A DNA stretch of 64,000 nucleotides from Nitrospira sp. (GCA_029194665.1 JARFXO010000005.1:1-64000), one strand, 5' to 3'. Shown: positions 25,174 through 35,663, numbered from the stretch's first letter. Numbers and translations are program-made. Notes: a model not told the origin generated them from the letters alone.

Positions 25174-27666
25174 ATGAACCCAGTTGAATCCCTCACTATC
25201 CCCAAAATTGTCACGAATCCCATTCCGCCGGCCATTCTGGAAGAAATAGAAACCTTCGAGGCTGAAGCCCTGCGAACATTGGGCGGAGAGCTGCCCACCG
25301 ATATTTTCAAGCCTTTCCGCCTGCAATACGGCATTTACGGTCAGCGTCAGCCTGGTGTGCAAATGGTCCGTATCAAGATCCCGTTCGGCGGTATCAGCGC
25401 GAATCAGCTGCGACGTGTGGCGGAGCTCGCCGACCGATATGCGACCGGAGTCGGCCACGTCACGACGAGACAAGATATTCAGATGCACTTTGTCGAGCTG
25501 AAGGATGTGCCGAGTGTCATGCGAGGACTTGCTGAAGTTGGTCTGACCACCAGGGAGGCCTGTGCCAATACCGTGCGGAATGTGACGGCATGTCACCTCG
25601 CCGGAGTGTGCCAGGGAGAAGTATTCGATGTGACTCCTTATGCGAAGACAGTCGCCTATCACTTACTGCGGAATCCTTTGAATCAAAGTCTGCCGCGAAA
25701 GTTCAAAATCGCTTTCTCTGGCTGTGCGCGCGATTGCGCCCTGACGCCGATCCATGACATCGGCTTGTTGGCGGTGAAACAAGCGGACGGAGTGATCGGC
25801 TTTCGGATGGTGGTTGGTGGAGGACTGGGCTCTACTCCACGGATTGCACAACTGCTCCGTGAGTTCACTCCAATGGAGGAACTGATTCCTAGTATTGAGG
25901 CCGTCATCAAAGTCTTCGATACCCTCGGCAATCGAAAAAACCGCAACAAGGCCCGGATGAAGTTCGTGATCGACAAGCTGGGCTTCGAGGAGTTCAAACG
26001 ACGCTGGGAAACAGCCTACGTGGCTATGGGTCATTCGCTCCCAAAAAACGGATCTTTGACTCTTCTTCAGCATCAGGACGAGCCAAAACTCATCATGCCG
26101 ACCCGCAAAGGTTTGATCAATGGAGCTGGGAACGGCGACGGGAATCGGAACGGATCTCATGGGAATGGCCACGAGACGCCCTTCGAGATGTGGAACCGGA
26201 CCAACGTTGTGAAACAGAAGCAGGATGGGTATGTCACAGCCGCCATCAAGCTGTTCATGGGAGATATTACGGCCGAACAGATGCTATTCGTCGCTGACCT
26301 GGCTGAACGTTATTCGAACGGCAATCTTCGCACAACGATCAATCAAAACCTGGTCATCCGATGGGTTCCTACCGATCAGATCCAGCACTTATACGATGAT
26401 CTAACGTCACATGGATTGGCAGATCCCGGAGCCGAGCTGGTCGAAGACATTATTGCCTGCCCCGGCACAGATACATGCGGGCTCGGGATCACGTCCTCCA
26501 AAGGCCTTGCGCGAGCGCTGGCCGAGGTGTTTCCGGCCGGTCGTGTGCCGGAAGATCTGGCAGGGGTCGATGTCAAAATCAGCGGATGCCATAATTCCTG
26601 CGCACAACATCACATTTCAACGATCGGCCTGCATGGAGTCGGAAAACGCCTCGGTGACCACGTCGCGCCGCATTATGAATTGCATCTCGGTGGTTCGGTG
26701 AACGGCACTGCAAAGATCGGCCAGATGACCGTGAAGTTGCCGGCAAAAGCCGTGCCGGCGGCGATCTCTCATTTGATCGACCTGTACCGGCGTGATCGGC
26801 AAGTGAACGAGAATTTACCGAAGTTCATCACGCGCGTCGGGAAGAGCAAGCTGAAAGACGAATTGATTCCGTACACCATCGTGCCGTCTTATAAAGAGGA
26901 TCCAACCTTCTATTATGATTGGGAGGGAGAAGAAGAATTTATCCTTGAGGATCTCGGTCCCGGCGAATGTGCTGGCGGTGCGCTGGACATGATCGAAAAC
27001 GGCATTCTGGAGGCCGATCAAGAGCTCTACCAGGCGAAGCTACTCATTGAGAAGCATCAATATTCGGTATCGGTGAACAAATCCTATCGAGCCGTACTGG
27101 CTGCCGCTAAGGCAATGCTGGTGACAGAAGGACTGGAGCCCTCGACGGACTCCGAAACGTTCATCGAGTTCGACAGCAGGATTGCACAGAAAGGTGTTGT
27201 GCCATTCGTCTATCGAGATCTGAGCAAGAAGGTCGGCGATCTAGGTCCGAAAGAGACGTCGGTCGAATCAGCCGGGGAGAAGATGACATTTGCCAAGGGT
27301 TTCGTTGAGGCGTGCCGTGCGGCGACTGATCAGATGGGGAAGGATCTGAAGCTGTCGGCGGTAACAGAAGAAAAGCCTCCCGTTGCGCCTGCGCCAGTTG
27401 AAACCAAACCAGCTATTCCAATTGTAACGGGTGCGCCTGTTTACGATTTGCGCGGTGTCGCATGCCCGATGAACTATGTCAAAACGAAGTTGAAACTGGA
27501 GATGATGGACGCCGGCGAACAGTTGGAAGTGTGGCTCGATGCGGGTGAACCGATCAAGAACGTGCCGATGAGTCTTAAGAATGACGGACATAAGCTGCTG
27601 ATACAGGAAGCGTTGGAACCGGAAGCATCGCATTATCGGATTCTGGTCGAGAAGGTCGAAGGGTAA
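25174..27666 (+). CDS. Sulfite/nitrite reductase hemoprotein with C-terminal TusA-like domain
   Basis: An 830-residue siroheme protein predicted to reduce sulfite to sulfide (or nitrite to ammonia) in the cytosol. Two ferredoxin-like/NIR_SIR repeats are visible. The second has the usual siroheme-[4Fe-4S] cysteines CPGTDTC (about 428) and CHNSC (about 470). Unusually, the first repeat also has a complete set, CHLAGVC (about 138) and CARDC (about 182). Residues about 590-740 form a helical linker of unknown type. The last 75 residues are a TusA-like sulfur carrier with DLRGVACPMNYVKTKLKLE. I chose the ATG at 25174. It heads an operon with APS reductase and ATP sulfurylase genes, which favours sulfite as substrate. 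Confidence 0.88.
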   Translation: MNPVESLTIPKIVTNPIPPAILEEIETFEAEALRTLGGELPTDIFKPFRLQYGIYGQRQPGVQMVRIKIPFGGISANQLRRVAELADRYATGVGHVTTRQDIQMHFVELKDVPSVMRGLAEVGLTTREACANTVRNVTACHLAGVCQGEVFDVTPYAKTVAYHLLRNPLNQSLPRKFKIAFSGCARDCALTPIHDIGLLAVKQADGVIGFRMVVGGGLGSTPRIAQLLREFTPMEELIPSIEAVIKVFDTLGNRKNRNKARMKFVIDKLGFEEFKRRWETAYVAMGHSLPKNGSLTLLQHQDEPKLIMPTRKGLINGAGNGDGNRNGSHGNGHETPFEMWNRTNVVKQKQDGYVTAAIKLFMGDITAEQMLFVADLAERYSNGNLRTTINQNLVIRWVPTDQIQHLYDDLTSHGLADPGAELVEDIIACPGTDTCGLGITSSKGLARALAEVFPAGRVPEDLAGVDVKISGCHNSCAQHHISTIGLHGVGKRLGDHVAPHYELHLGGSVNGTAKIGQMTVKLPAKAVPAAISHLIDLYRRDRQVNENLPKFITRVGKSKLKDELIPYTIVPSYKEDPTFYYDWEGEEEFILEDLGPGECAGGALDMIENGILEADQELYQAKLLIEKHQYSVSVNKSYRAVLAAAKAMLVTEGLEPSTDSETFIEFDSRIAQKGVVPFVYRDLSKKVGDLGPKETSVESAGEKMTFAKGFVEACRAATDQMGKDLKLSAVTEEKPPVAPAPVETKPAIPIVTGAPVYDLRGVACPMNYVKTKLKLEMMDAGEQLEVWLDAGEPIKNVPMSLKNDGHKLLIQEALEPEASHYRILVEKVEG

Positions 27667-27682
27667 GGGGATCTGATTTGCC

Positions 27683-28396
27683 ATGACTGGTAATGGACAT
27701 TCCGAACTGGACGCAGAGCTCAAAGCATGGAGCGCTTCGTTTGAGACGAAGCAGCCTCAAGATATATTGACTGCTGCCATTGAACGATACGAGAAGATTG
27801 TTCTGGCCTGCAGTTTCGGGGCTGAGGATGTCGTGCTTGTCGATTTGGTGCATCGGATCAATCCCTCGGTGCCGTTGTTTTACCTCGATACCGATTTCTT
27901 ATTTCCTGAAACCTATGCCACAAGGGACCGAGTGATTGAGCAGTACGGTCTTCGGTCGCCGCAGGTCATCCAGGTAAAGTCATTGCTCACACCACAAAAG
28001 CAAGCAGAATCGTACGGCGAAGCCTTGTGGGCGCGAGATCCGGACCAGTGCTGCGGACTGCGCAAAGTCGAACCGCTGACCCGTGTTCTGCGGGGATACG
28101 ACGCATGGATTACCGGAATCAGGCGTGATCAAGCCCCGTCTCGTGCGAATGCCGGATTGATCGAGTGGGACCAGAGATTTGGATTGGTCAAGGTCAACCC
28201 CCTGGCCCGATGGACCTTGGCCGATGTCTGGACCTACATCAAGGTCTACGAAGTTCCCTACAACCCGCTGCACGATCAGCATTATCCCAGCATCGGCTGC
28301 ACTCACTGCACCGCACCAGTGGAACCCGGCGATGATCCGCGGGCCGGTCGCTGGAAGAATTTTGTCAAGACCGAGTGCGGACTGCATAAGTCGTAA
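27683..28396 (+). CDS. cysH: Adenylylsulfate (APS) reductase, CysH family
   Basis: A 237-residue thiol-dependent reductase giving sulfite and AMP. Visible are LACSFGAEDVVLVDLVHRI, FYLDTDFLFPETY, the cluster cysteines DQCCGLRK and GCTHCT, and the catalytic tail TECGLHKS. The CC/CxxC quartet binding a [4Fe-4S] cluster marks enzymes that use APS rather than PAPS. It lies 16 bases after the sulfite reductase, consistent with a shared transcript. Confidence 0.93.
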   Translation: MTGNGHSELDAELKAWSASFETKQPQDILTAAIERYEKIVLACSFGAEDVVLVDLVHRINPSVPLFYLDTDFLFPETYATRDRVIEQYGLRSPQVIQVKSLLTPQKQAESYGEALWARDPDQCCGLRKVEPLTRVLRGYDAWITGIRRDQAPSRANAGLIEWDQRFGLVKVNPLARWTLADVWTYIKVYEVPYNPLHDQHYPSIGCTHCTAPVEPGDDPRAGRWKNFVKTECGLHKS

Positions 28397-28397
28397 C

Positions 28398-29438
28398 ATG
28401 CCGATTCAAGATCTCCTCGCCAAGATTGCAAAGGGCCCGAAAGCTTCCAAGGACCTCACGTGGGATGAGTGCAAACAGGCGATGAAGGCTTTGATTGAAG
28501 GTGAGGCCTCGCCGGCGCAAGTGGGTGCCTTTCTCATTGCCATGCGATTCAAGATGGAGTCGGTTACCGAATTGGCGGCACTGACGTCCGCTGCTCGACA
28601 GTACGTGCCGCCTCTCGTTGTCTCACGGGACTTGGCCTTGGTGGATGTTCCGACCTATGCCGGGAAGCAGGACACGTTTCACGCGATTATTGCCGCGTCC
28701 ATTGTGGCAGTTGCAGCGGGCGCTGCGGTCATGATGCACGGCTATGACGGCATTCCCGGCCGACCCGGCAGTGCCGGAGTGCTGAAAGCCTTGGGCATTC
28801 CGGTTGATGCCGATCTTAGGCTGGTCTCCGAAGACGTGAACAAGAAAGGCTTTGCCTATCTGGATATCGGACTGTACCATCCGCCCCTCTATCGGTTCCT
28901 AGAAATGCGTCAAGAGCTGGGGGTCAGGAATGTGTTCCATCCGATCGCCAGGCTTCTGAACCCGGCGCGGGCAGCGGTGCAGGTCGTGGGATTGACGCAT
29001 CCGCCGCATTTTGAAAAGACAGCCGAAGCCTTGCGAATCCTTGGATGCCCACGCGCCCTGGTGATCCGTGGTGTCGAGGGCGATCCGGAGTTGTCGGCAT
29101 CGATGGCGACGAGAGTGCTGGAATTGCGCGATGACCGCATCACTCCGCTGGGAGTGGCTCCGAAAGATTTTGGGCTGGCGTTTGTCCCATCAGGGGAGAT
29201 GGCAGGATTTCCACCTAATCAACGCGAGAAAGAGGCAGATCTGCTCAGGCGTATTCTTCAGAATCAGGTGCAGGGTGGGCCGCGAAATTGGGTGCTCATG
29301 AATGCGGCTATGTTGCTCTATGCGGCGGGCAAAGGGGCGTCTCTGTCGACCTGCTTCCCGGTTGTACGCGCCGCTCTTGATGGAGGAGCGGCGGCTCGTA
29401 AACTTGATGAATTGGTGCGACAGCCGGTCGCAGTGTAG
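28398..29438 (+). CDS. TrpD2/YbiB-like glycosyltransferase-family-3 protein
   Basis: A 346-residue protein with the anthranilate phosphoribosyltransferase fold: an N-terminal helical domain (LTWDECKQAMKALIEGEASP AQVGAFLIAMRFK), then DVPTYAGKQDTFHAIIAASI, HGYDGIPGRPGSAGVLKALG and GVRNVFHPIARLLNPA. The true TrpD signature GTGGD is missing, so tryptophan synthesis is unlikely. This pattern is seen in TrpD2/YbiB proteins, which bind nucleic acid. It starts one base after the cysH stop and ends 18 bases before cysD, inside the sulfate operon. Its role there is not known. Confidence 0.8.
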   Translation: MPIQDLLAKIAKGPKASKDLTWDECKQAMKALIEGEASPAQVGAFLIAMRFKMESVTELAALTSAARQYVPPLVVSRDLALVDVPTYAGKQDTFHAIIAASIVAVAAGAAVMMHGYDGIPGRPGSAGVLKALGIPVDADLRLVSEDVNKKGFAYLDIGLYHPPLYRFLEMRQELGVRNVFHPIARLLNPARAAVQVVGLTHPPHFEKTAEALRILGCPRALVIRGVEGDPELSASMATRVLELRDDRITPLGVAPKDFGLAFVPSGEMAGFPPNQREKEADLLRRILQNQVQGGPRNWVLMNAAMLLYAAGKGASLSTCFPVVRAALDGGAAARKLDELVRQPVAV

Positions 29439-29456
29439 GGCCTACGGAAGAAGCCT

Positions 29457-30254
29457 ATGAAACACCTTCGGCAACTTGAAGATCAAAGCGTCTACATCCT
29501 TCGAGAAGCCTATAAACATTTCGACAACCTTGCCATGCTCTGGTCGATGGGCAAGGATTCAACCGTCCTGCTCTGGCTGGCCCGCAAGGCCTTCTTCGGG
29601 CACGTGCCCTTTCCGCTCCTCCATGTCGATACCAGCTACAAGATCCCGGCGATGATCGAGTACCGCGACCGTCTCGCTCGGGAGTGGGGATTGAATTTGG
29701 TCGTCGGCCAGAACAAGGAAGCCTTGGCGGCGGGGATGAACCACATGATGGGTCGCGTGGTCTGCTGCACAGCGCTGAAGACAAACGGCCTCAAGCAACT
29801 GCTTGAAAATAAGGGCTACACCGGCGTGATCCTCGGCGTCCGCGCCGATGAAGAGGGAACGAGGGCCAAAGAGCGCTATTTCTCTCCCCGAGACAAACAT
29901 GGGGACTGGGATTTCCGCGATCAACCACCGGAGCTGTGGGATCAATACAAGATAACCTTTCCGCCCGGCACGCACATTCGCATCCATCCGCTGCTGGATT
30001 GGACCGAGATCAATATCTGGGAATACATCAAGCTCGAACAGATTCCCTTCATCGACCTATATCTCGACAAGGGCGGCGGCACGCGCTATCGCAGCCTGGG
30101 TTGCGCGCCCTGTACTTCGCCGATCAGATCCACCGCCAAGAGCGTTGACGACATTATCGAAGAACTCCGCCATACCACGGTGGCCGAGCGGTCAGGACGG
30201 GCACAGGACGAAGGACGAGGAATGGAGCTACTGCGAAAAGATGGATACATGTAG
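29457..30254 (+). CDS. cysD: Sulfate adenylyltransferase subunit 2
   Basis: A 265-residue ATP sulfurylase catalytic subunit that makes APS from sulfate and ATP with the GTPase CysN. Visible are the start [20 protein letters not shown], the PP-loop as [57 protein letters not shown] and [20 protein letters not shown], ending [21 protein letters not shown]. It is shorter than the common form of about 300 residues, but all recognisable blocks are present. cysNC follows after 135 bases. Confidence 0.94.
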   Translation: MKHLRQLEDQSVYILREAYKHFDNLAMLWSMGKDSTVLLWLARKAFFGHVPFPLLHVDTSYKIPAMIEYRDRLAREWGLNLVVGQNKEALAAGMNHMMGRVVCCTALKTNGLKQLLENKGYTGVILGVRADEEGTRAKERYFSPRDKHGDWDFRDQPPELWDQYKITFPPGTHIRIHPLLDWTEINIWEYIKLEQIPFIDLYLDKGGGTRYRSLGCAPCTSPIRSTAKSVDDIIEELRHTTVAERSGRAQDEGRGMELLRKDGYM

Positions 30255-30389
30255 GCAGAACGCTGAAACAAGCGTCCAGCTTCGTTCTCAGATCGAAACA
30301 ATCCTCAACGTATTCTAGAGAATACGCCTCCGGTTGTTTCTCCCTTGCGGCCTCGCTGGTCTGCTCGTTTGAGCATTCTGCGAAATGGA

Positions 30390-32240
30390 ATGAGTATGAC
30401 GACCCCCGATACCAAACCATCTGAGAACTTGAACATCGTGATCGTCGGCCATGTAGATCACGGAAAGTCCACCCTACTGGGCAGGCTCTACGCCGACACA
30501 GGCTCGCTGCCCGACGGCAAGTTGGAAAAAGTACAGGCTATCTGCAAGCAACAGGGGAAGGAATTCGAATATGCCTTCCTCTTCGACGCCTTCCTCGAAG
30601 AGCAAGAGCAGGGGATTACGATCGATACGGCTCGCACCTTTTTCATGTGGAAGGGCCGGCAATATATCATCATCGATGCGCCGGGGCATAAGGAGTTCCT
30701 CAAGAACATGATATCCGGCGCTGCGCGTGCCGAGGCTGCCCTGCTGCTCATCGACGCCTTGGAAGGCGTCAGGGAGCAGTCGAAGAAACACGGCTATCTC
30801 CTGTCGCTGCTGGGCGTCCGGCAGTTTGCAGTGGTGGTCAACAAGATGGATCTGGTCGCCTACCGACAGGACGTGTTCGATGGGATTGAGAAAGAGTACC
30901 GAGAATTTCTCAGACAGTTCAAAGCCGTGCCGTCGCAGTTCATTCCAGTGAGTGCCAAGCTCGGCGATAACATCGCCAACCGCAGTGAGCAGATGTCGTG
31001 GTACGGCGGTCCCACCGTCCTGGAAACGCTCGGTGCGTTCAAGAAGGAAGCGGCTCGTTCGGAACAGCCCCTTCGACTGCCCGTGCAGGACGTCTATAAG
31101 TTCGATGCGCGCCGAATCATCACCGGACGCATTACAGCCGGACGTCTAAAAGTGGGCGATCACCTTGTCTTTTCGCCCTCCAACAAGCGGGCCAATATTC
31201 GAACGGTGGAGGCCTTCAATGTCGAGCCGCAACCGACTGAAGGCCAGGCCGGCCAATCGATCGGCGTGACGCTCGATGAACAGATCTTTGTCGAACGCGG
31301 CGAAGTCGCCTCGCACCAGGAGCATTTGCCCCTCGTCTCCACGGCCTTTCGTGCCAACCTGTTTTGGCTCGGCAAGAGGCCGTTGGAAAAAGGGCGTAAA
31401 TATCTCTTGCGAGTGGCGACCAAAGAAGTGGACTGCGAGGTCGCAGCCATCCATCGAATCATCGACACGATGGACCTCGCTCAGCAACAGGGCAGCAACA
31501 GCATCGGCAAGAACCAAGTGGCGGAATTGACCTTGCGCACCAAAGCGCCGGTCGCGTTCGATCTGTCTGCGTCGTTCGAAGCTACTGGGCGTTTTGTCCT
31601 GGTCGACGAATACGATATCGCCGGCGGCGGGATCATCACAGAGCTGGTTCACGACGATCAGGAATTTCTCCGTGAAGAAGCCAGACGGCGCGACTTTGCC
31701 TGGGTGAAGGGCGAAGTCACGGTTGAGGATCGTGCGCAACAGTACGGCCATCGGGCGGCAGTCGTTCTGATTACCGGTGGACGACACACCGGCAAATCGT
31801 TCTTGGCCAGAAAGCTCGAAGGCCGCCTCGTGGCGGACGGACGCCATGCTTATTTATTGGATGGAGAAAATCTGCGCCGCGGTTTGGATGCCGATCTCAG
31901 CGAAGAAGAACGAGGGCAGACGGCGGAGATGGCACGGCGCTACGGCGAAGTAGCACGCCTTCTCACCGACACGGGCCTCATCGTCGTCTCCACCACGAAT
32001 CCCTTCGGTCCTGTCTATCGAGAGGCCTCCCAGGCGATCAGGACTCTCGTGCATCCCGCACCGGTCATCGCCGTCCACATGAGCAAGTCCGAAGAAGAGT
32101 CCCCGCCGAGTACCGATGTCGTCCTCACCGGCCCCACGGATTTCGACGCCGCGACCACTCGCATCATCGACGAGTTGAAACGCCGGGGCGTTCTCGCTCA
32201 GGCCATCGGGGCCAAGCCGATCTTCCAGTATTCGATCTAA
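30390..32240 (+). CDS. cysNC: Bifunctional ATP sulfurylase GTPase / APS kinase-like protein
   Basis: A 616-residue fusion. Residues 1-440 are CysN, the GTPase that drives ATP sulfurylase: [15 protein letters not shown] (P-loop), [26 protein letters not shown] and two beta-barrel domains. Residues about 455-616 are a CysC-like kinase domain with P-loop [15 protein letters not shown] and [20 protein letters not shown]; later motifs are divergent. Since cysH looks APS-specific, the kinase may make PAPS for sulfonation or be relaxed in function. ATG at 30390 is preferred; ATG 30396 is possible. Three diverged copies of its 3' end lie downstream. Confidence 0.92.
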   Translation: MSMTTPDTKPSENLNIVIVGHVDHGKSTLLGRLYADTGSLPDGKLEKVQAICKQQGKEFEYAFLFDAFLEEQEQGITIDTARTFFMWKGRQYIIIDAPGHKEFLKNMISGAARAEAALLLIDALEGVREQSKKHGYLLSLLGVRQFAVVVNKMDLVAYRQDVFDGIEKEYREFLRQFKAVPSQFIPVSAKLGDNIANRSEQMSWYGGPTVLETLGAFKKEAARSEQPLRLPVQDVYKFDARRIITGRITAGRLKVGDHLVFSPSNKRANIRTVEAFNVEPQPTEGQAGQSIGVTLDEQIFVERGEVASHQEHLPLVSTAFRANLFWLGKRPLEKGRKYLLRVATKEVDCEVAAIHRIIDTMDLAQQQGSNSIGKNQVAELTLRTKAPVAFDLSASFEATGRFVLVDEYDIAGGGIITELVHDDQEFLREEARRRDFAWVKGEVTVEDRAQQYGHRAAVVLITGGRHTGKSFLARKLEGRLVADGRHAYLLDGENLRRGLDADLSEEERGQTAEMARRYGEVARLLTDTGLIVVSTTNPFGPVYREASQAIRTLVHPAPVIAVHMSKSEEESPPSTDVVLTGPTDFDAATTRIIDELKRRGVLAQAIGAKPIFQYSI

Positions 32241-32289
32241 CCTCACGATCAGACCGGCTTCTTCTGCGCCACGGCCGCTTCTCTCTGAA

Positions 32290-32417
32290 TCGTTGATCCC
32301 TTGTAGCAACGCCCTGAACTCGTCAACGGTCAGACCGGCATCACGAACGATACCGCCCATATTCCGAAGTCGTCCAAGGTCCGGGTGAACGTCGCGATGG
32401 CTTCGAAACCGAGGATG
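32290..32417 (-). pseudogene. HicA-type toxin C-terminal remnant
   Basis: The minus strand encodes HPRFRSHRDVHPDLGRLRNM then GGIVRDAGLTVDEFRALLQG. This matches the tail of HicA/YcfA mRNA interferases, which end in a conserved RDAGLTVDEF-type helix. The start and catalytic His region are missing. It abuts the end of cysNC. The rest of 32241-32710 shows no gene. Confidence 0.65.
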
Positions 32418-32710
32418 CTTGGTGAGAGTTCATGAATAGGACTCGTAACTTGTCGGACATAATGAAACTGTGGTAATTCCTCGCGAAGCTAAGTCCTCCC
32501 ACTGTTAGTCGGGGGATTGTCGTTGCGACCGACCACGAAATTCATTCTCCCAGCCTTCTCCTTGGTTTGGATCGTTGATACCCTATTCAACCACACTCAT
32601 CCGACGAGTCCTGGTCTATACCTCCCCCAATCGTCGATCTCCAGTGGTTCATCGTTGACCAATCCTGACGCCCGCTCTGATCGGGAACCTGCTCGGGGGA
32701 ACTTCTCATT

Positions 32711-33873
32711 GTGACGTGGTTACAGAAAGCAGCGTGGATCTGGCTGTTCTTCTGCACTCTTCTTTGCATCCCACTCCTGGCTCAGAGTCAGGATACCGGA
32801 CCTGTCAGTTCCGGCTGGCACTATGGGGGCTTCCTCGATCTCGGCTATGCCGTGGACTTCAATTTTCCAGAAAATCACCAATGGCGCAGCAAGACCACCA
32901 CGTCGCGGGTCAATGAGTTTGCTCCCAATATGGCCTTAGCCTACGTCAAGAAGAACATCTCTCTGTCGTCCCCATGGGGCATGGAGTTGGCGGTCCAAGC
33001 AGGATATGACACGGATGGGCTGGTCCCTCAACCGGTCCCTGAACGGGACAAACCGATCTCCGGCGCGGATACCCTGCGGGACTTCTCTCGTGCCAATGTG
33101 TCGTATTTGATCCCCATGGGAAAAGGTCTGGTGGTCACAGCGGGAGGATTCAACAGTTACATCGGGTACGAATCCATCTATGCGAAATACAACTTGAATT
33201 ATACGCGCCCCTACATAGCGGACAACGCTCCCTATTTTATGTTTGGACTCCGGGTTCGGTATCCTGTGAGTGACACAGTGAACGTTGGCTTCTATGCGAT
33301 CAATGGGTATAACTACCTCTCCCATATCAATGATCAATTGAGCTACGGGACCCAGGTCGCCTGGAAATAGCGCCCCGATCTCACGTTCACCCAAAACCTG
33401 TACTATGGTCCAGATCAAGCCAACACTGCGCTCGAGTTCTGGCGCTTCTTCTCCGACAGCATCCTGGAATGGCAACGAAAACCAGTCGTCCCGGCGATCA
33501 GCTATGACATCGGCACCGAGAATGCCGCCGAGCAAGTCGGCCACCCTCGAACATTCTGGACAGGTGCAGCCTTTAATGCTCGGTGGAACGTGCAGGGACC
33601 TGGAGTGTGGCGCTCCGGCCTGAAGTCTATTGGGATCCCGACGGCCGGATCACCGGGTCGCAACAACTGCTCAGGGCGATCACGACGACGTTGGAATACC
33701 AGTTTGTGCGGGAATGGACCAGCGCGCTCCTCCGTTTGGAATACCGTTACGACGAATCGACGGGACCAGGTGGAGGTTTCTTCAAGGGAGGGGAAGTCGC
33801 CCCTGGGGTCATCGGACTCGCACGTGGCCAACAGCTCGTGCTTCTGTCACTGATCTGTTCATTCGATAAGTAG
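32711..33873 (+). pseudogene. BBP2-type outer-membrane beta-barrel porin, broken
   Basis: The product begins MTWLQKAAWIWLFFCTLLC with a signal peptide (cleavage near LLAQSQ). It continues as a barrel protein of the BBP2/OmpL-like porin type: GGFLDLGYAVDFNFPENHQW, LQ-free strands, FNSYIGYESIYAKYNLNYTR. A TAG at 33368-33370 stops the frame, after which homologous sequence resumes (LTFTQNLYYGPDQA). A later frameshift near 33590 leads into WSVALRPEVYWDPDGRITGS, TTTLEYQFVREWTSALLRLE and a normal end ALLSLICSFDK-like. One stop plus one frameshift make it non-functional. Confidence 0.8.
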
Positions 33874-33961
33874 CCCGCGTTATTCCACCTCGGGCGGACT
33901 CTTGCTCTCTGATCGGTCGAATGGGCCGGTACACTTAGGAGCGCTCCAGAATAATATGTGC

Positions 33962-34419
33962 TTATGGAGCCTCGTCCGAGGCGATCACCGGCAACTGAAA
34001 ATGGGCAATCGCAGGCCGTTGGGTTGCACTCTGCACCATGGCCGTGAAGGTTCTCTTGCCGGCGGAATCGAATTCGACCATGGCACTGAAGATATCGAAC
34101 TCCCCGGGACAGGCCGCATTCGGACTGTGGCCTTCGTCCCTTCTGCCGATTGAAAGGTGAGCAGGACATCGCTCTTGACCGTGGCCTTCCTTGTAGGTGC
34201 GTTGACTTCCAAAAAAATCTGATTCGTGCCCACACGTGCCGGCGAGGGTTCGCTCCACAGCTTCAGAGTCAGCCCTTCGACTATCTGCACTTGTGGCGGC
34301 TGCGCCGAGGTCGGCCGGTCGGTCGTCGTGCATCCCACAAGCTGGCAAGCAAGAAGCACGACGCAATACCAACGAGCCTGAGCGTGCAAGACGATGAAAC
34401 CAGGGATTTCCATGAACAA
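33962..34419 (-). pseudogene. YtkA-like lipoprotein, frameshifted
   Basis: Begins with a lipoprotein signal ending VVLLACQLVGC and then a small beta-domain of the YtkA/FixH type (VEGLTLKLWSEPSPARVGTN, then KATVKSDVLLTFQSAEGTKA TVRMRPVPG). At about 34110 the frame changes, and EFDIFSAMVEFDSAGKRTFT to PVIASDEAP continues the same domain in another frame. Both halves together give a normal-sized protein, so a single frameshift has broken it. Confidence 0.75.
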
Positions 34420-34580
34420 ATAGTGGGGATCAGGCCTTCATGTGAACTCACGCCATCGGTCGGACAGAATGTACCAATCAACCCGCCTTTGCCGTCAAGG
34501 CCTCTCGCAGGGTTTTGTGTCGGAACAAGCAATCCCAGCGCATGAGGCGACGTGAGACGTTCAGCCGTCCGCGCTGCTGT

Positions 34581-35312
34581 TCACGGGAACTGGAGGCCGA
34601 CGGCAAACGTTGCCTGATAGCCATCGGCCGCTGCTGCCGGAGCCAGCATGAGTTGATCGCCGCCACGCCGGAAGATCCGATCATGCAGGTTTCGCGCGGT
34701 ACGCATTCCTCTCGCGGCATAGGGCGGATCAGCATGGACGCGATCCGTCACTCCGTCTTCGAAATACATTTGCGACGTGAACTCAAAGGCTCGTGGAGCT
34801 GCTGGGGCGGTCCGTATCTTGAAATGGATATGCACCGTCCGGCCTTCATACCAACCGGGGTATATGGTGACGAATCGGACCTCGCCGAGCTCATCGGTGA
34901 TCTGGTAGCCGCGGAAGAACTTCCGGCCGATCGTATTGAACCCCGGATCACGCACGTCGGAGTAGAGGCCCATCGCATCGCAGTGCCAAATATCGACTTG
35001 AGCCCCCGGGAGAGGTTGACAGCCTGCGGCATTGACGCGAGAGACTACAAGGGTGAGAGCCAATGGAGTCCCGGGCCTGACCAATCCATCAGCGGGATCC
35101 GAGCGGATGTCGGACCGATGCAAGCGCTCGTCAACGAAATACGGCCCTTCGGTTTGCTCCGGCCGGACGACGCAAGCCAATCCGCCGGTATCGGCAAGCG
35201 CTCGCCGGAGGTGCAGGCCGCCCGTGAGCCACAGCACGCCCGTGATGCCCAGTAGGGCCACAGCCTCGCGGCGGGAAAGGAGACATCCCACAGGTGCGTC
35301 CTCATGTGTCAT
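34581..35312 (-). CDS. Intradiol ring-cleavage dioxygenase-like protein
   Basis: A 243-residue protein with a twin-arginine-type signal (LLSRREAVALLGITGVLWLT GG) and an intradiol dioxygenase domain: CVVRPEQTEGPYFVDERLHR, GAQVDIWHCDAMGLYSDV, FRGYQITDELGEVRFVTIYP GWYEGRTVHIHFKI. Tyr and His residues at the positions of the Fe(III) ligands are present (GLY-S, YPGWY, HIH). Exported members occur widely and their substrates are mostly unknown. I chose the ATG at 35312 because it places the Tat motif near the start. It stands alone between decayed genes. Confidence 0.85.
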   Translation of the reverse strand: MTHEDAPVGCLLSRREAVALLGITGVLWLTGGLHLRRALADTGGLACVVRPEQTEGPYFVDERLHRSDIRSDPADGLVRPGTPLALTLVVSRVNAAGCQPLPGAQVDIWHCDAMGLYSDVRDPGFNTIGRKFFRGYQITDELGEVRFVTIYPGWYEGRTVHIHFKIRTAPAAPRAFEFTSQMYFEDGVTDRVHADPPYAARGMRTARNLHDRIFRRGGDQLMLAPAAAADGYQATFAVGLQFP

Positions 35313-35450
35313 GGATAATCTCCTTCTCGCGACATCCGTACAAGCCCTGGCTTCGGCATCGGGGTGCGCAATGGTGATCCGGTCGATGAGATAAGAGTCA
35401 ATGAGATAAGTCAATGAGATAAGGGTCAGGGTTTGATATTTTACTCTCCC

Positions 35451-35528
35451 ATCCTCGACGAAGTGAAGCGCCGGGGCGTCCTGGCTCAGGCCCTCGAGGC
35501 CAGGTCGATCTTCCAGTAGTCGATCTAG
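35451..35528 (+). repeat. Copy A of the cysNC 3' end
   Basis: 78 bases matching the last codons and stop of cysNC (32163-32240): TCGACGA.GTGAA.CGCCGG, GGCGT.CT.GCTCAGGCC, GATCTTCCAGTA.TCGATCTA. It has several substitutions, including a TAG within. It lies just upstream of the DUF433/DUF5615 pair. Between 35313 and 35663 nothing else is recognised. Confidence 0.8.
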
Positions 35529-35663
35529 CGAAGCCAGCGAATCGAACGTCTGTCACTTCTGAGGCTCCAGCTCGAGCGGCGTAATGTGGAAGAACTGCTG
35601 GCCTATTGGCGTGGTCCGGTCCGTTCCTTGATCTTTCGGCACCCCTGGAGTACGCTGCCTTCC

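Noticed and set aside
28398..29438. Anthranilate phosphoribosyltransferase (trpD)
   Set aside because: The GTGGD signature is absent and the gene lies in a sulfate operon, so TrpD2-like is the safer call.
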